DNA from: Modestobacter marinus
GTDB taxonomy: Bacteria > Actinomycetota > Actinomycetes > Mycobacteriales > Geodermatophilaceae
Reading direction: 5' to 3'
NCBI RefSeq assembly: GCF_019799945.1
Contig: NZ_JABGCH010000014.1
Coordinates: forward strand, 1-64,000
DNA length: 64,000 nt
Shown in pieces: positions 10,800 through 19,078 of this stretch; positions within the stretch are counted from its first letter, which is position 1; every line of letters starts with the position of its first letter. Made by a program: the position numbers and the translations under genes. The notes under the pieces were generated by a model. It made no database searches, was not told the origin of the DNA, and was given only the letters and a program-made list of their open reading frames with translations.

Positions 10800-11192
10800 T
10801 CACTCGGTGCCCGGGTAGCCGTACTCCTCGTCGGTGACCAGGTCGCCCCAGGTCGTGTCGTCGCCCTCCCAGATGGCGGTGTGCACCATCAACTGGTCGG
10901 GAGCGGCGCCGTGCCACCACTCCTCACCCGGCGGCGTCCAGATGACGTCGCCGGGACGGATCACCTGCACCTCCCCGCCGCGCGCCTGCACCAGACCGAC
11001 CCCGTCGGTGACCTGCAGCGCCTGCCCCCGGGAGTGGGAGTGCCAGGCGGTGCGGGCGCACGGCGCGAACCGCACGGTGTTGACCCGGGTGCGCACCGGG
11101 TCCTCGCCGCGGAAGACGACGTCGACGTGCACGTCGCCGGTGAACCTCTCCGCCGGGCCCTGCACGGTGGGCTGCCTGGGCAGGAACTCCAT
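10800..11192 (-). CDS. Cupin-domain protein, (R)-mandelonitrile lyase-like
   Basis: A 130-residue single-domain cupin. Metal-site motifs are TAWHSHSRGQALQVTDG (H-x-H and downstream polar residues) and PGDVIWTPPGEEWWHGA. This arrangement is typical of the small cupins annotated as mandelonitrile lyase-like or carboxymuconolactone-associated; real substrates are rarely known. It is the last gene of a minus-strand unit with a Zn-dependent alcohol dehydrogenase 14 bases upstream and an aldo/keto reductase remnant before that. ATG 11192 gives full homology. Confidence 0.75.
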   Translation of the reverse strand: MEFLPRQPTVQGPAERFTGDVHVDVVFRGEDPVRTRVNTVRFAPCARTAWHSHSRGQALQVTDGVGLVQARGGEVQVIRPGDVIWTPPGEEWWHGAAPDQLMVHTAIWEGDDTTWGDLVTDEEYGYPGTE

Positions 11193-11206
11193 CGTGTCTC
11201 CTCCGC

Positions 11207-12229
11207 TCAGGGCTGGACGAGGACCTTGAGCGCGGTGCGCTCGTCCATGGCGCGGTAGCCCTCGGGGGTCTCGCCGAGGCCCACGGTGCGGTCGAACACC
11301 CGGCCCGGCTCGATGCGGCCCTCGAGCACGTCGGGCAGCAGCTCCTCGATGTACGAGCGCTGCGCGCCGGGACCGCCGGTGAGGGTGATGTTGCGGCCGA
11401 ACAGGCTGGCGAAGCCGACCGGCGCCTCCTCGTACTGGGGGACGCCGACCCGGCTGATGATCCCGCCCGCGCGGACCGTGCCGACGGCCATCTCGTAGGC
11501 GTTCATGTAGCCGACGCACTCCAGCACCGCGTGGGTCCCCTGCCCACCGGTCAGCTCGAGCACCTTCTCGATGCCCTCCTCGCCGCGCTCGGCGACGACG
11601 TCGGACGCGCCGAACTCCCGGCCCAGGTCGGTGCGGACCTGGTGCCGGCCCATCAGGATGATCTGCTCGGCCCCGAGCCGCTTGGCCGAGAGCACCGCCA
11701 GCAGACCCACGGCACCGTCACCGATGACCGTCACCGACCTGCCCGGCGACACCTGGCCCCGGACGGCGGCGTGGTGACCGGTGATGAGGACGTCGGACAG
11801 CGTGAGCAGCGAGGGCAGCAGCGCGGAGTCCTCCCCCACCGGCGCCTTGACCAGGGTGCCGTCGGCCTGCGGCACCCGGACCGCCTCGGCCTGCGCGGTG
11901 GAGAAGAAGCCGCCGTGCTGGCACGACGTGGTCAGACCCTCGCGGCAGAACACGCAGGTGTTGTCGAAGTACGCGAACGGGGCGATGACGAAGTCGCCCC
12001 GCTGGACCTGGGCGACGTCGGAGCCGACCTCCTCAACCACGCCGATGAACTCGTGGCCCATCGGTGAGCCCTCGGCCACGGCCGGCATGGAGTGGTAGGG
12101 GTGCAGGTCGCTGCCGCAGACGCAGGCGCGCACCACGCGCACCACCGCGTCCGTGGACTGCTCGATGACCGGATCGGACACCTTTTCGACCCGGACGTCG
12201 CCGGCGCCGTACATGACAGTTGCTCGCAC
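11207..12229 (-). CDS. Zinc-dependent alcohol dehydrogenase
   Basis: A 340-residue medium-chain dehydrogenase. The catalytic-zinc motifs are VCGSDLHPYH and MGHEFIGVVEEVG. In the structural-zinc loop only one Cys-x2-Cys-like stretch (NTCVFCREGLTTSCQ) is visible. The Rossmann motif is VIGDGAVGLLAVLSAK. It belongs to the glutathione-independent formaldehyde/threonine dehydrogenase-like group. GTG 12229 is preferred, with AAGGG about nine bases upstream; the longer reading adds unrelated sequence. The natural upstream partner, an aldo/keto reductase, is broken, so this gene may have lost its original promoter. Confidence 0.88.
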   Translation of the reverse strand: MRATVMYGAGDVRVEKVSDPVIEQSTDAVVRVVRACVCGSDLHPYHSMPAVAEGSPMGHEFIGVVEEVGSDVAQVQRGDFVIAPFAYFDNTCVFCREGLTTSCQHGGFFSTAQAEAVRVPQADGTLVKAPVGEDSALLPSLLTLSDVLITGHHAAVRGQVSPGRSVTVIGDGAVGLLAVLSAKRLGAEQIILMGRHQVRTDLGREFGASDVVAERGEEGIEKVLELTGGQGTHAVLECVGYMNAYEMAVGTVRAGGIISRVGVPQYEEAPVGFASLFGRNITLTGGPGAQRSYIEELLPDVLEGRIEPGRVFDRTVGLGETPEGYRAMDERTALKVLVQP

Positions 12230-12381
12230 GGGATCGTGCCCTTCTGTTGAGATCGGGGGTCGACGGGGACGGCGCGCGGGCGGTGGCTCGCGGTGCCGTC
12301 CGGCTTCCATGGAACGCCGTGTCGGGGTCAGCAGGGAGTGCCTGCTGGTCGGGGTAGTGGCAGGGCCCCCTGCGGACGGCG

Positions 12382-12955
12382 TCAGGCCTCGGGGATCCGC
12401 AGGCCGAAGCTCTCCCGGGTGTCTGCGCGGGCTCCGGGCCGCCGCGGACACCGGTGTCGAGGGCGTCGATGGCGAGCAGCTGGTCCGCGGTGAGCTCGAA
12501 GTCGAAGACGTCGATGTTCTCGGCGATCCGGGACGGCGTGACCGACTTGGGGATGACCCGGCGGCCCTGCTGCAGGGGCCAGCGCAGCATCACCTGGGCG
12601 GGCGTCCGGCCGTGCTCGGCCGCGATCGCCTGCATGGTCGGGTTCTGGAGGGTGCTGCCGCGCGAGCCGTCCCGGTAGGAGGTGATCCCGCCGATCGGCG
12701 ACCACGCCTGCGAGAGGATCCCGTGCTCGGCGTGGACCGCCAGCAGCTCGGACTGGCGGAAGTAGGGGTGCACCTCGATCTGGTTGACCGCCGGCACCCC
12801 CGACGTCTCCGCCAGCAGCCGGTCGAGGTGATCGGGCATGAAGTTGCTGACGCCCATCGCGCGGACGTCGCCGTCGGCCAGCAGCTTCTCCAGCGCCCGG
12901 TAGGCGTCGAGCGTGAGCGAGAACTCGCCGGGCAGCGGCTGGTGCAGGAGCAGGC
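12382..12955 (-). pseudogene. Aldo/keto reductase remnant: N-terminus deleted, frameshifted near C-terminus
   Basis: Homology to aldo/keto reductases starts abruptly at LLLHQPLPGEF, then continues through MGVSNFMPDHLDRLL, NQIEVHPYF, GILSQAWSPIGG and VIPKSVTPSRI. The first ~110 residues, including the catalytic Asp-Tyr region, are absent. Near 12425 the frame changes: after LDTGVRGGPEPA the expected ending (DTRESFGLRIPEA) is found in another frame, ending at TGA 12384-12382. At its 5' end the gene abuts an SDR remnant on the opposite strand. Both lesions make a functional product unlikely. Confidence 0.85.
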
Positions 12956-13246
12956 AACCACCTGCGCGTCCAGGCCGCGGCCGTCACCTGGGGCGACCGC
13001 GGTGCCCGGGTCAACTCCATCAGCCCCGGCATCATCCTGACCCCGCTGGCCCGCGACGAGATGTCCGGCCCGGGCGCCGAGGGCTATCGGGAGATGATCG
13101 AGACCTCCGCCGCCGGCCGGGTCGGCACCGCGGACGAGGTGGCCTCAGCGGCGGCCTTCCTCCTCGGCCCGGACGCCGGCTTCATCACCGGCACCGACCT
13201 GCTGATGGACGGCGGCGTCATCGCCGCCCTGCGCGCCGGCCGGTGA
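12953..13246 (+). pseudogene. SDR-family oxidoreductase, C-terminal fragment
   Basis: Homology begins suddenly at about NHLRVQAAAVTWGDRGARV and continues through SISPGIILTPLARDEM and the closing FITGTDLLMDGGVIAALR of classical short-chain dehydrogenases. The Rossmann glycine motif and catalytic Ser-Tyr-Lys region are missing, about two thirds of a normal ~270-residue protein. The break coincides with the break in the aldo/keto reductase on the other strand, so a single deletion between two divergent genes explains both. Confidence 0.85.
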
Positions 13247-13366
13247 CAGCTGGGGATGTGACTCGGGGGGCCCGCGGCGACCAGGCGGGTGCGAGGTCTC
13301 GGTTCCTCGGTCGAGTATCTCCTCGGCGCTCTGGCAAGCGACGGGTCGGGGCGTCGTTCCATCGAT

Positions 13367-13372
13367 CACGAT
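13367..13372 (+). promoter_or_regulatory. -10 box (CACGAT) for a leaderless DUF2332 mRNA
   Basis: A -10-like hexamer sits six bases before ATG 13379, with no ribosome site between. The spacing fits leaderless transcription and supports the chosen start. Confidence 0.35.
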
Positions 13373-13378
13373 GTCGGG

Positions 13379-14515
13379 ATGCCAGGAACGACCGCAGGAC
13401 GCGCTGGACCCGTGGGCGGGGCCCGGACGCTCGCCCAGCTGTACCGGCGCTTCGGTGCGGTCGACGCCGCCGGGACGTCCCCGCTGTACGAACGCGTCGC
13501 CGTCGCCCTGAGCGGGTCCGCCGAGGCACTGCGCGCCATCGAGGCGGCGCCGGCGCGCAAGCGGCACCCCACGCTGATCCTCGCCGCGCTGCACGACCTG
13601 GCCCTCGGCGGACGCGCCCCGACGCTGGCCGCGGCGTATGCCGCCGCGGACGGCGACGCGGCCGCTGCCGCGGCGATCGACACGCTGCTCCGGATGACCG
13701 ACTCGGTCGTGGCCATCGCGGTGCGCCGGAAGACGAAGACCTCCGACACCGGACGCTGCGCCGTGCTGTACCCGGCGATCGCCGAGGCGGCGCGCCGGGT
13801 CGGCGCGCCGGTGGTCGGGCTGATCGACGTGGGCTCCGCGCCTGGGCTCAACCTCCATGTCGATCGGGTCGGCATCACGTACAGCGACGGACGGTCCCTG
13901 GGCGACCCGTCCTCTCCGGTGCAGCTGTCGGCGTCGCTGGTCGGGCACCGGCCCGTCCCGACCCGAGCCGTACCCGAGGTCGTCGCCCGGGTCGGCGTCG
14001 ACGTCGATCCGGTGGACGCGACCGACGCGGACGACGCCCGGTGGTTGCGCGCCTGCCTGGCGCCGGATGAGCCGGAGCGCATGGCGAAGCTGGACGCGGA
14101 GCTGGCGCTGGCGGCGACGGCCCCTCCGCTGCTGCTCCGGGGGGATGCCGTCGAGGTGCTGCCCGACGCCCTCGCCCGGGTGCCCGCGGACGCCCTGCCC
14201 GTCGTCACCACCACGTGGGCGCTGTCGCGGTTCCCGCTCGAGGACCGCCTGCGCTTCCTGCACCGCCTCGACGAAGCGGCCGCCGGCCGGGCGGTGGCGT
14301 GGGTGTCCGCGGAGGGGGTCGGCGTCGCGCCGGCGGTCCCGACCCTCGGCGATCGCCGCGCGTCCGGCCACAGCATCGTCGGTCTGGCGGTGTTCGACGG
14401 ATGGGAGCTGCACGCCGAGGCCATCGGTCGCTGCTGGTCGCGGGGGCGCCTGCTGGGGTGGCTGGCCGACTCACAGGTCGGCGCGTCACCCGACGCGCCG
14501 TGGGGAGCCCACTGA
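13379..14515 (+). CDS. DUF2332 protein
   Basis: A 378-residue protein with the DUF2332 layout: LAQLYRRFG near the start, SPLYERVAVAL, then the core IDVGSAPGLNLHVDRVGITY, WLRACLAPDEPERM, and VTTTWALSRFPLEDRL. The glycine-rich GSAPGLNL segment resembles an S-adenosylmethionine-binding loop, so a methyltransferase-like fold is possible, but the family has no established activity. ATG 13379 fits a leaderless promoter. It stands alone between gene remnants and an HTH gene. Confidence 0.8.
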   Translation: MPGTTAGRAGPVGGARTLAQLYRRFGAVDAAGTSPLYERVAVALSGSAEALRAIEAAPARKRHPTLILAALHDLALGGRAPTLAAAYAAADGDAAAAAAIDTLLRMTDSVVAIAVRRKTKTSDTGRCAVLYPAIAEAARRVGAPVVGLIDVGSAPGLNLHVDRVGITYSDGRSLGDPSSPVQLSASLVGHRPVPTRAVPEVVARVGVDVDPVDATDADDARWLRACLAPDEPERMAKLDAELALAATAPPLLLRGDAVEVLPDALARVPADALPVVTTTWALSRFPLEDRLRFLHRLDEAAAGRAVAWVSAEGVGVAPAVPTLGDRRASGHSIVGLAVFDGWELHAEAIGRCWSRGRLLGWLADSQVGASPDAPWGAH

Positions 14516-14735
14516 CGGACGGCCGTGTACGTCGCGTACTGCGCGCGTCACCTGCGACAACGCGTCGACCCGTGCCTCCTCAGGGCCAACTACTGCCGAA
14601 TCGGACCGTTCCGTCTCGTCTTCCTTCCACTCGCGCTCCCGTAGCAACTTCCTTACCGTCTGTTGCAGCACGGACGCACACCGTCGCCGACGGCGAACCG
14701 GCGCCGCGTCCCGTGGCCCCCTCGAGAGGACCGAC

Positions 14736-15104
14736 ATGCCCCTCCCCCAGCGCTCCCCCGCTCCGGCTCTCCCCCGTCAGGCCGCCTACGGCCAGCTCCA
14801 CACTCGGCCGGCGGGTGTCCCGCACCCCGGCACCGGCCCGATGGGTCAGCGACCCGTCGCCCCGCGACCGGCGCCTGCCCGCCCGATGGCGGCGCGACCG
14901 GTGGCCGAGGCGCCCGCGCCGCGGGCTGCGGTCAGCTTCCTGACCGTGGCTGAGGTCGCCGCGATGATGCGCGTCTCGAAGATGACCGTGTACCGCCTCG
15001 TGCACGCCGGGGAGATGGCCGCGGTGCGCGTCGGCCGGTCCTTCCGGGTCCCGGCGCCCGCGGTGCGCGCCTACCTGGACGACGCCCGCACCGACGTCGC
15101 CTGA
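14736..15104 (+). CDS. Excisionase-family helix-turn-helix DNA-binding protein
   Basis: The 122-residue product has a ~60-residue Pro/Ala/Arg-rich disordered N-terminus, then a MerR/excisionase-type winged helix: FLTVAEVAAMMRVSKMTVYRLVHAGEMAAVRVGRSFRVP. BldC-like proteins of this kind are conserved in actinobacteria as small DNA-binding developmental or housekeeping regulators. GAGAGGA five bases before ATG 14736 decides the start. The 220-base upstream region contains an inverted repeat GTACG-TCG-CGTAC near 14527 that could be an operator. No phage genes are nearby, so a role as a true excisionase is unlikely. Confidence 0.85.
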   Translation: MPLPQRSPAPALPRQAAYGQLHTRPAGVPHPGTGPMGQRPVAPRPAPARPMAARPVAEAPAPRAAVSFLTVAEVAAMMRVSKMTVYRLVHAGEMAAVRVGRSFRVPAPAVRAYLDDARTDVA

Positions 15105-15188
15105 CAGCCGGGCCACTCCCCCCGCGCAGCTGATCCGCGACACCGGGGGCCGGCAGCCTGGGCAGGGCAGCCGCCTCACGGCACGCCC

Positions 15189-15194
15189 TAGCCT
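15189..15194 (+). promoter_or_regulatory. -10 box (TAGCCT) of the duplicated oxidoreductase fragment
   Basis: TAGCCT lies seven bases before ATG 15202. The same hexamer stands six bases before the start of the full-length paralog at 16556, so promoter and 5' coding sequence appear duplicated together. Confidence 0.5.
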
Positions 15195-15201
15195 CACCTG
15201 C

Positions 15202-15348
15202 ATGCGAGCCGTGCAGATCGCCCGCTTCGGCGGGCCCGAGGTCCTCGACGTCGTCGATCTGCCCGACCCCACGCCCGGTGAGGGCCAGCAGCTCTACGAC
15301 GTCAACGCCGCCGGCATCAACTTCGCCGACACGCACCACGCCCTGTAA
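15202..15348 (+). pseudogene. 5' fragment of a quinone oxidoreductase gene (duplicate of the gene at 16556)
   Basis: A 48-codon frame begins MRAVQIARFGGPEVLDVVD and stops at TAA 15346-15348 after FADTHHAL. By hand alignment about 37 of its first 45 residues equal those of the 323-residue zinc-type oxidoreductase starting at 16556. Only the substrate-binding edge of the catalytic domain is present, so it cannot be an enzyme. Divergence between the two copies shows the duplication is not recent, or that a related copy was acquired. Confidence 0.8.
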
Positions 15349-15600
15349 GACAACTGACCTCATCTGCCGGTGCCGGTGACCCGGCCGACCGGAGGTCCTG
15401 GCTTGTCCAGGCCGCACGCGACGCGGCCCGAGTCCGCACAGTCGAAGGCATCCTCGCCACCCCGGAGGTGTCAGGTGCCCCTCACTTCGGCAGCCCGGCG
15501 AACGGTTCTCCCTCGCGTGGGAGCAACGCTCCTAGGGTGACTGTCATCCAAGCGAGTGGACGGCTCGACTCGGAGCACCGTTGATCGATGAGGAGACGCC

Positions 15601-16230
15601 GTGAGAGTGCTCGTGCTCGGTGCCGGCGGCAAGACCGGTGGTGCCGTGGTCCAGCAGGCGCAGACCGCCGGACACCAGGTCACCGCCTTCGTCCACCACG
15701 CCGGCGACTACGACGGCCCGGCCGGAGTGGACGTCGCGGAAGGCGACGCGACCGACGCGGACGCGGTGGCCGCCGCGGTGGCGGGACAGGACGCCGTGAT
15801 CGACACGATCGGCGGCAAGACGCCGTACAAGTCGAACACCACGCTGGAAGCCGACGTGGCCAGAGCTGTCATCGCCGCCATGACCCGTTCCGGCGTCCGG
15901 CGGCTGCTGGTCACCTCCAGTGTCGGCGTGGGCGACAGCCTGGCCAACGGCACGATGGGCTTGCGGGTCCTGCTCAAGACCTTCCTGCGCGGCTCGACCG
16001 CGGACAAGGCGGCCATGGAGCGGGCCGTCACGGCCAGCGGGCTGGACTGGACCATCGCGCGCCCAGCGATCCTGACCGACAAGCCGGCCACCGGCACCGT
16101 CCGGACCTTCGACGCCCGGACCGGGGAGAAGGCCCGTAGGATCTCTCGCGTCGACCTGGCCGCGTGGCTGGTCGCCCAACTGGACGTCAGCGACAACGTG
16201 CGCCGAGCAGTCACCGTGGCGACCAGTTGA
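15601..16230 (+). CDS. NAD(P)H-binding (NmrA/atypical SDR) protein
   Basis: A 209-residue atypical short-chain dehydrogenase. It opens with the dinucleotide motif VLVLGAGGKTGGAVVQQA, followed by DATDADAVAAAVAGQDAVID, LLVTSSVGVGD, and GLDWTIARPAIL. This is the NAD(P)-binding 'SDR_a5/NAD_binding_10' pattern; members are epimerase-like or NADP sensors. GTG 15601 has GAGGAG six bases upstream. It sits between the 5' fragment and the full copy of the quinone oxidoreductase gene, which suggests it arrived with that rearrangement. Confidence 0.85.
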   Translation: MRVLVLGAGGKTGGAVVQQAQTAGHQVTAFVHHAGDYDGPAGVDVAEGDATDADAVAAAVAGQDAVIDTIGGKTPYKSNTTLEADVARAVIAAMTRSGVRRLLVTSSVGVGDSLANGTMGLRVLLKTFLRGSTADKAAMERAVTASGLDWTIARPAILTDKPATGTVRTFDARTGEKARRISRVDLAAWLVAQLDVSDNVRRAVTVATS

Positions 16231-16555
16231 GTTCCGCCGATCCGGAACCCGGCCAGACAGCCGCCTGCACCGCGAGGCTCCCACGGAGAAGCGGGTGCGC
16301 CGCGATCACCGCGGCATGGGTCGCGTCGATGACGAACCGGTAGCGGACCTCGACCTGCCGGCCGGGGACCGGTCGGACCCCGCGTGACCATCTACACGGC
16401 CGTCCCTGGGTCGGCGTCGGAGGACGGCCTGAAGGTGCTGGCGAGCTCGCAGGCGACGAGGTCGGCGGCGGACAGGCGGCTCCGGCAGCCGACCAGCCCT
16501 GGGCGGGCGCACCGGGGGCGCGGTGCGTTCAGAAGCAGTCACCTAGCCTGCCCCC
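16231..16555. other. 325-base intergenic region with a possible minus-strand remnant
   Basis: No complete gene is seen. On the minus strand, from about 16375 down to the stop at 16213-16211, one frame reads protein-like (VEVRYRFVIDATHAAVIAAH, then PLLRGSLAVQAAVW) but has no start or ribosome site. It could be the tail of a lost gene. The right end holds the TAGCCT promoter of the oxidoreductase. Confidence 0.3.
16544..16549 (+). promoter_or_regulatory. -10 box (TAGCCT), leaderless start of the quinone oxidoreductase
   Basis: TAGCCT is followed by six bases (GCCCCC) and then ATG 16556. There is no Shine-Dalgarno sequence, which fits a leaderless transcript. Confidence 0.55.
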
Positions 16556-17527
16556 ATGCGTGCTGTGCAGATCACCCGCTTCGGCGGCCCGGAGGTCCTC
16601 GACGTCGTCGACGTCTCCGAGCCGACGCCGGCAGACGGCCAGCAGCTCTACGACGTCTCCACCGCTGGCATCAACTTCGCCGACACGCACCAGACCGAGA
16701 ACAGCTACCTGGCCCCGCAGGAACTGCCGCTGGTCCCGGGTGCGGAGTTCGTCGGCACCCCGGCGGACGGCGGGCCGCGGGTGGTCGGTCTGCTCGCCGG
16801 CGGCGGCTACGCGCAGAAGGTGGCGGCCTCCCCGCGGGTGACCTGGCCGGTGCCGGACGGCGTGACCGACGAGCAGGCGCTTGCCGTCGTCCTGCAGGGC
16901 GCCACCGCCTGGCACCTGCTCCGCACCAGCGCCCACCTCTCCCCCGGCGAGTCCGTCGTCGTCATCGCCGGCGCCGGCGGGGTCGGCTCCCTCGCCGTCC
17001 AGCTCGCCCGGCGCTGGGGCGCCGGCCGGGTGATCGCCACCGCGTCCAGCGCGGAGAAGCGGGCCCTGGCCGAGGAGCTCGGCGCGGACGCCACCGTCGA
17101 CCCGGCCCTCGCCGAGGACGACCCGAGGCAGTTCACCGCCGCTCTGCGCGAGGCCAACGGCGGCCGGAAGGTCGACGTCGTCCTGGAGATGACCGGCGGC
17201 AACGTCTTCGACGGCTCGCTGTCGGCGCTGGCCCCGTTCGGCCGGCTCGCCGCCTACGGCACCGCCGGCCGGGTGCCCCCGAAGCCGGTGAACGCGCAGG
17301 CGCTGATGGGCACCAGCCGGGCCGTCATCGGTTTCTGGCTCGCCCACTGCTTCAGCCGCCCGGAGATGCTCGACGAGGCGATCGGCGAGCTGCTGCCGCT
17401 CGTCGCCGAGGGCGCCCTGCGGCCGGTCGCGGGCGGGCGGTACCCGCTGTCCGCCGTCCGCGAGGCACACCAGGACCTGCTCGCCCGCCGCTCCACCGGC
17501 AAGCTCGTCCTCGACCCCCACCGCTGA
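16556..17527 (+). CDS. Zinc-binding-family quinone oxidoreductase (MDR superfamily)
   Basis: A 323-residue medium-chain reductase. The N-terminal domain includes GINFADTHQTENSYL; the nucleotide site is VVIAGAGGVGSLAVQLARRWG; the C-terminus is STGKLVLDPHR. It lacks the catalytic zinc Cys/His set, as expected for NADPH:quinone reductase (QorA) relatives. These enzymes reduce quinones or activated alkenes with NADPH in the cytoplasm. The start is fixed by a leaderless promoter and by homology. A 5' fragment of a close paralog lies 1.3 kb upstream. It converges on the HD-type gene with only 17 bases between stops. Confidence 0.88.
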   Translation: MRAVQITRFGGPEVLDVVDVSEPTPADGQQLYDVSTAGINFADTHQTENSYLAPQELPLVPGAEFVGTPADGGPRVVGLLAGGGYAQKVAASPRVTWPVPDGVTDEQALAVVLQGATAWHLLRTSAHLSPGESVVVIAGAGGVGSLAVQLARRWGAGRVIATASSAEKRALAEELGADATVDPALAEDDPRQFTAALREANGGRKVDVVLEMTGGNVFDGSLSALAPFGRLAAYGTAGRVPPKPVNAQALMGTSRAVIGFWLAHCFSRPEMLDEAIGELLPLVAEGALRPVAGGRYPLSAVREAHQDLLARRSTGKLVLDPHR

Positions 17528-17544
17528 CCGGGACCCCGGACCCG

Positions 17545-18045
17545 TCAGGCCAGGATCCGGTGCCCGTCGGCCGCCTCGGCCTTGAGCAGGATCCGCCGCG
17601 CCGGGAGGTACCGGCCGTCGCGGAGGCTGCGGGCCCGTTCCGGGTCGGTCCGGGCCAGCACCAGGGTCTCGTCGAGCGCCCGCTTGTTGTCCAGGAGCGC
17701 GATCAGGCGGCCCAGCCGGTCCGCGGCCGAGCGCTGGATGACCCCGCCCAGGTAGCGCTCCCCCGGCCGCCGGGTGACCGCGTCGATCGCCTGGACGACC
17801 TCCTCGGGCACGTCGAGGGCGCGCAACCGGTCGACGTCGTACCGGCGGGTGACGTCGGGGTGGTCGCGGGTGTCCTCGATGACGCGGTGCAGCACCGCCG
17901 CCATCTCGGCGAGCTCCCCGTAGGGCACGGCCGCCTCGGCGAGCGGCAGCAGCCGGTACAGGTAGTAGTCGCGGCCGTGCTCGTCCACCTGGCCCTCGTG
18001 CGCCTCCATGGCCAGCAGGTGCGCCGAGGCCACCGTGAACAGCAC
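17545..18045 (-). CDS. HD-type phosphohydrolase-like protein (RelA/SpoT HD fold)
   Basis: A 166-residue all-helical protein. The N-terminal half, with AMEAHEGQVDEHGRDYYLYRL then LPLAEAA and AAVLHRVIEDT, resembles the start of RelA/SpoT-type HD hydrolases (H, H-[ED] and D positions). The HD pair at the expected site reads HRVIED, so the metal site may be altered or absent. GTG 18045 is supported by a TAGCCT box seven bases upstream. It is downstream of, but separately promoted from, the VWA operon. Substrate unknown. Confidence 0.6.
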   Translation of the reverse strand: MLFTVASAHLLAMEAHEGQVDEHGRDYYLYRLLPLAEAAVPYGELAEMAAVLHRVIEDTRDHPDVTRRYDVDRLRALDVPEEVVQAIDAVTRRPGERYLGGVIQRSAADRLGRLIALLDNKRALDETLVLARTDPERARSLRDGRYLPARRILLKAEAADGHRILA

Positions 18046-18052
18046 GGGATGG

Positions 18053-18058
18053 AGGCTA
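18053..18058 (-). promoter_or_regulatory. -10 box (TAGCCT on the minus strand) for the HD-type gene
   Basis: TAGCCT, seven bases, GTG. The geometry matches the other leaderless starts in this window and decides the start codon over the longer reading. Confidence 0.5.
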
Positions 18059-18121
18059 GGAGGCGCGGACACCCGGATGGCGGTCGCGGTGAACGGCACC
18101 CTGCGCCGGCGAGGCCCACAG

Positions 18122-19078
18122 TCAGAGCAGCCGGCTCGTCCACAGCAGCGAGGCGACGATGCCGAGGAAGGCGAACAGCAGTCCGCCGCGGACGAACCAG
18201 GGGCTGATGTCCTGGGGCTCGGTGGTGTAGCCGATCTGGCTGCCGAGGTCCTCGTAGACCTCCTCCAGCTCCTGCTGGCTCGCCGCCTCGCTGTAGCTGC
18301 CGCCGGTCTCCTCGGCGATCTGCTCCAGCGTCGCCCGGTCCACCGGCACCGGCACGGTCTCCCCGTTGAGGTCCAGGGTGCCGTAGTCGGTGCCGAAGGC
18401 GATCGTCGAGACCGGCACCTCTGCGCCGTTGGCCGCGTCGATCGCCTGCGTCGCGTCCCGGCCGACGGTGCTGTACCCGTCGGACAGCAGCACGATCCGC
18501 GCCGGCGGCGCCTCCTGCCCGTCGGTCTCCAGGCTGGACTGGAAGTTCGCGATGGCGGTCAGCGAGGTGAAGACGGCGTCGCCGATGGCGGTCGCCTCGG
18601 CCAGCTCCAGGTTGTCGATCGCCGTGCTCACCTGGTCCCGGTCGGTCGTCGGGGTGACCAGCGTGGTCGCGGTGCCGGCGAAGGAGACCAGGCCCAGGTT
18701 GATCCGGGCGGGCAGCACCCCGACGAACTGCTTCGCCGCGATCTGCATCGCCGCGAACCGGTCGGGCTCCACGTCCGTGGCCTGCATCGACAGCGACACG
18801 TCCACCGCCATGATCACCGTGGCGCGGTCCCGGGGGACGCGCACCTCGGTGCTCGGCGCGGCCAGCGAGGCGACGAGGACGGCGAGGCCCAGCGCCACCA
18901 GCCCGAAGGCCACGTGCCGCCGCCAGCCGGCCCGCTTGGGCACCAGCGAGCCCAGCAGCGCCACGTTGGTGAACCGCGCGGCGTAACGGGCCCGGCGCAG
19001 CTGCAGCAGCACGTACAGCGCCACGAGCGCGACCACGGCGAGCAGGGCGAGCAGCCACCACGGGGACTGGAAGGTCAT
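18122..19078 (-). CDS. VWA-domain membrane protein (BatA-like)
   Basis: A 318-residue protein. Two N-terminal hydrophobic helices (about residues 7-26 and 55-75) precede a von Willebrand A domain with MIDAS residues in VDVSLSMQATD, GLVSFAGTATTLV and LLSDGYSTVG. One C-terminal membrane helix follows. This is the BatA/YehP-like layout found downstream of MoxR and DUF58 genes, thought to assist assembly or activation of envelope proteins. ATG 19078 overlaps the DUF58 stop. It ends the moxR operon. Confidence 0.88.
   Translation of the reverse strand: MTFQSPWWLLALLAVVALVALYVLLQLRRARYAARFTNVALLGSLVPKRAGWRRHVAFGLVALGLAVLVASLAAPSTEVRVPRDRATVIMAVDVSLSMQATDVEPDRFAAMQIAAKQFVGVLPARINLGLVSFAGTATTLVTPTTDRDQVSTAIDNLELAEATAIGDAVFTSLTAIANFQSSLETDGQEAPPARIVLLSDGYSTVGRDATQAIDAANGAEVPVSTIAFGTDYGTLDLNGETVPVPVDRATLEQIAEETGGSYSEAASQQELEEVYEDLGSQIGYTTEPQDISPWFVRGGLLFAFLGIVASLLWTSRLL

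Noticed and set aside
14736-15104. Prophage or integrative element suggested by the excisionase-like HTH
   Set aside because: No integrase, attachment site, tRNA or phage gene nearby; BldC-like proteins of this type are chromosomal regulators.
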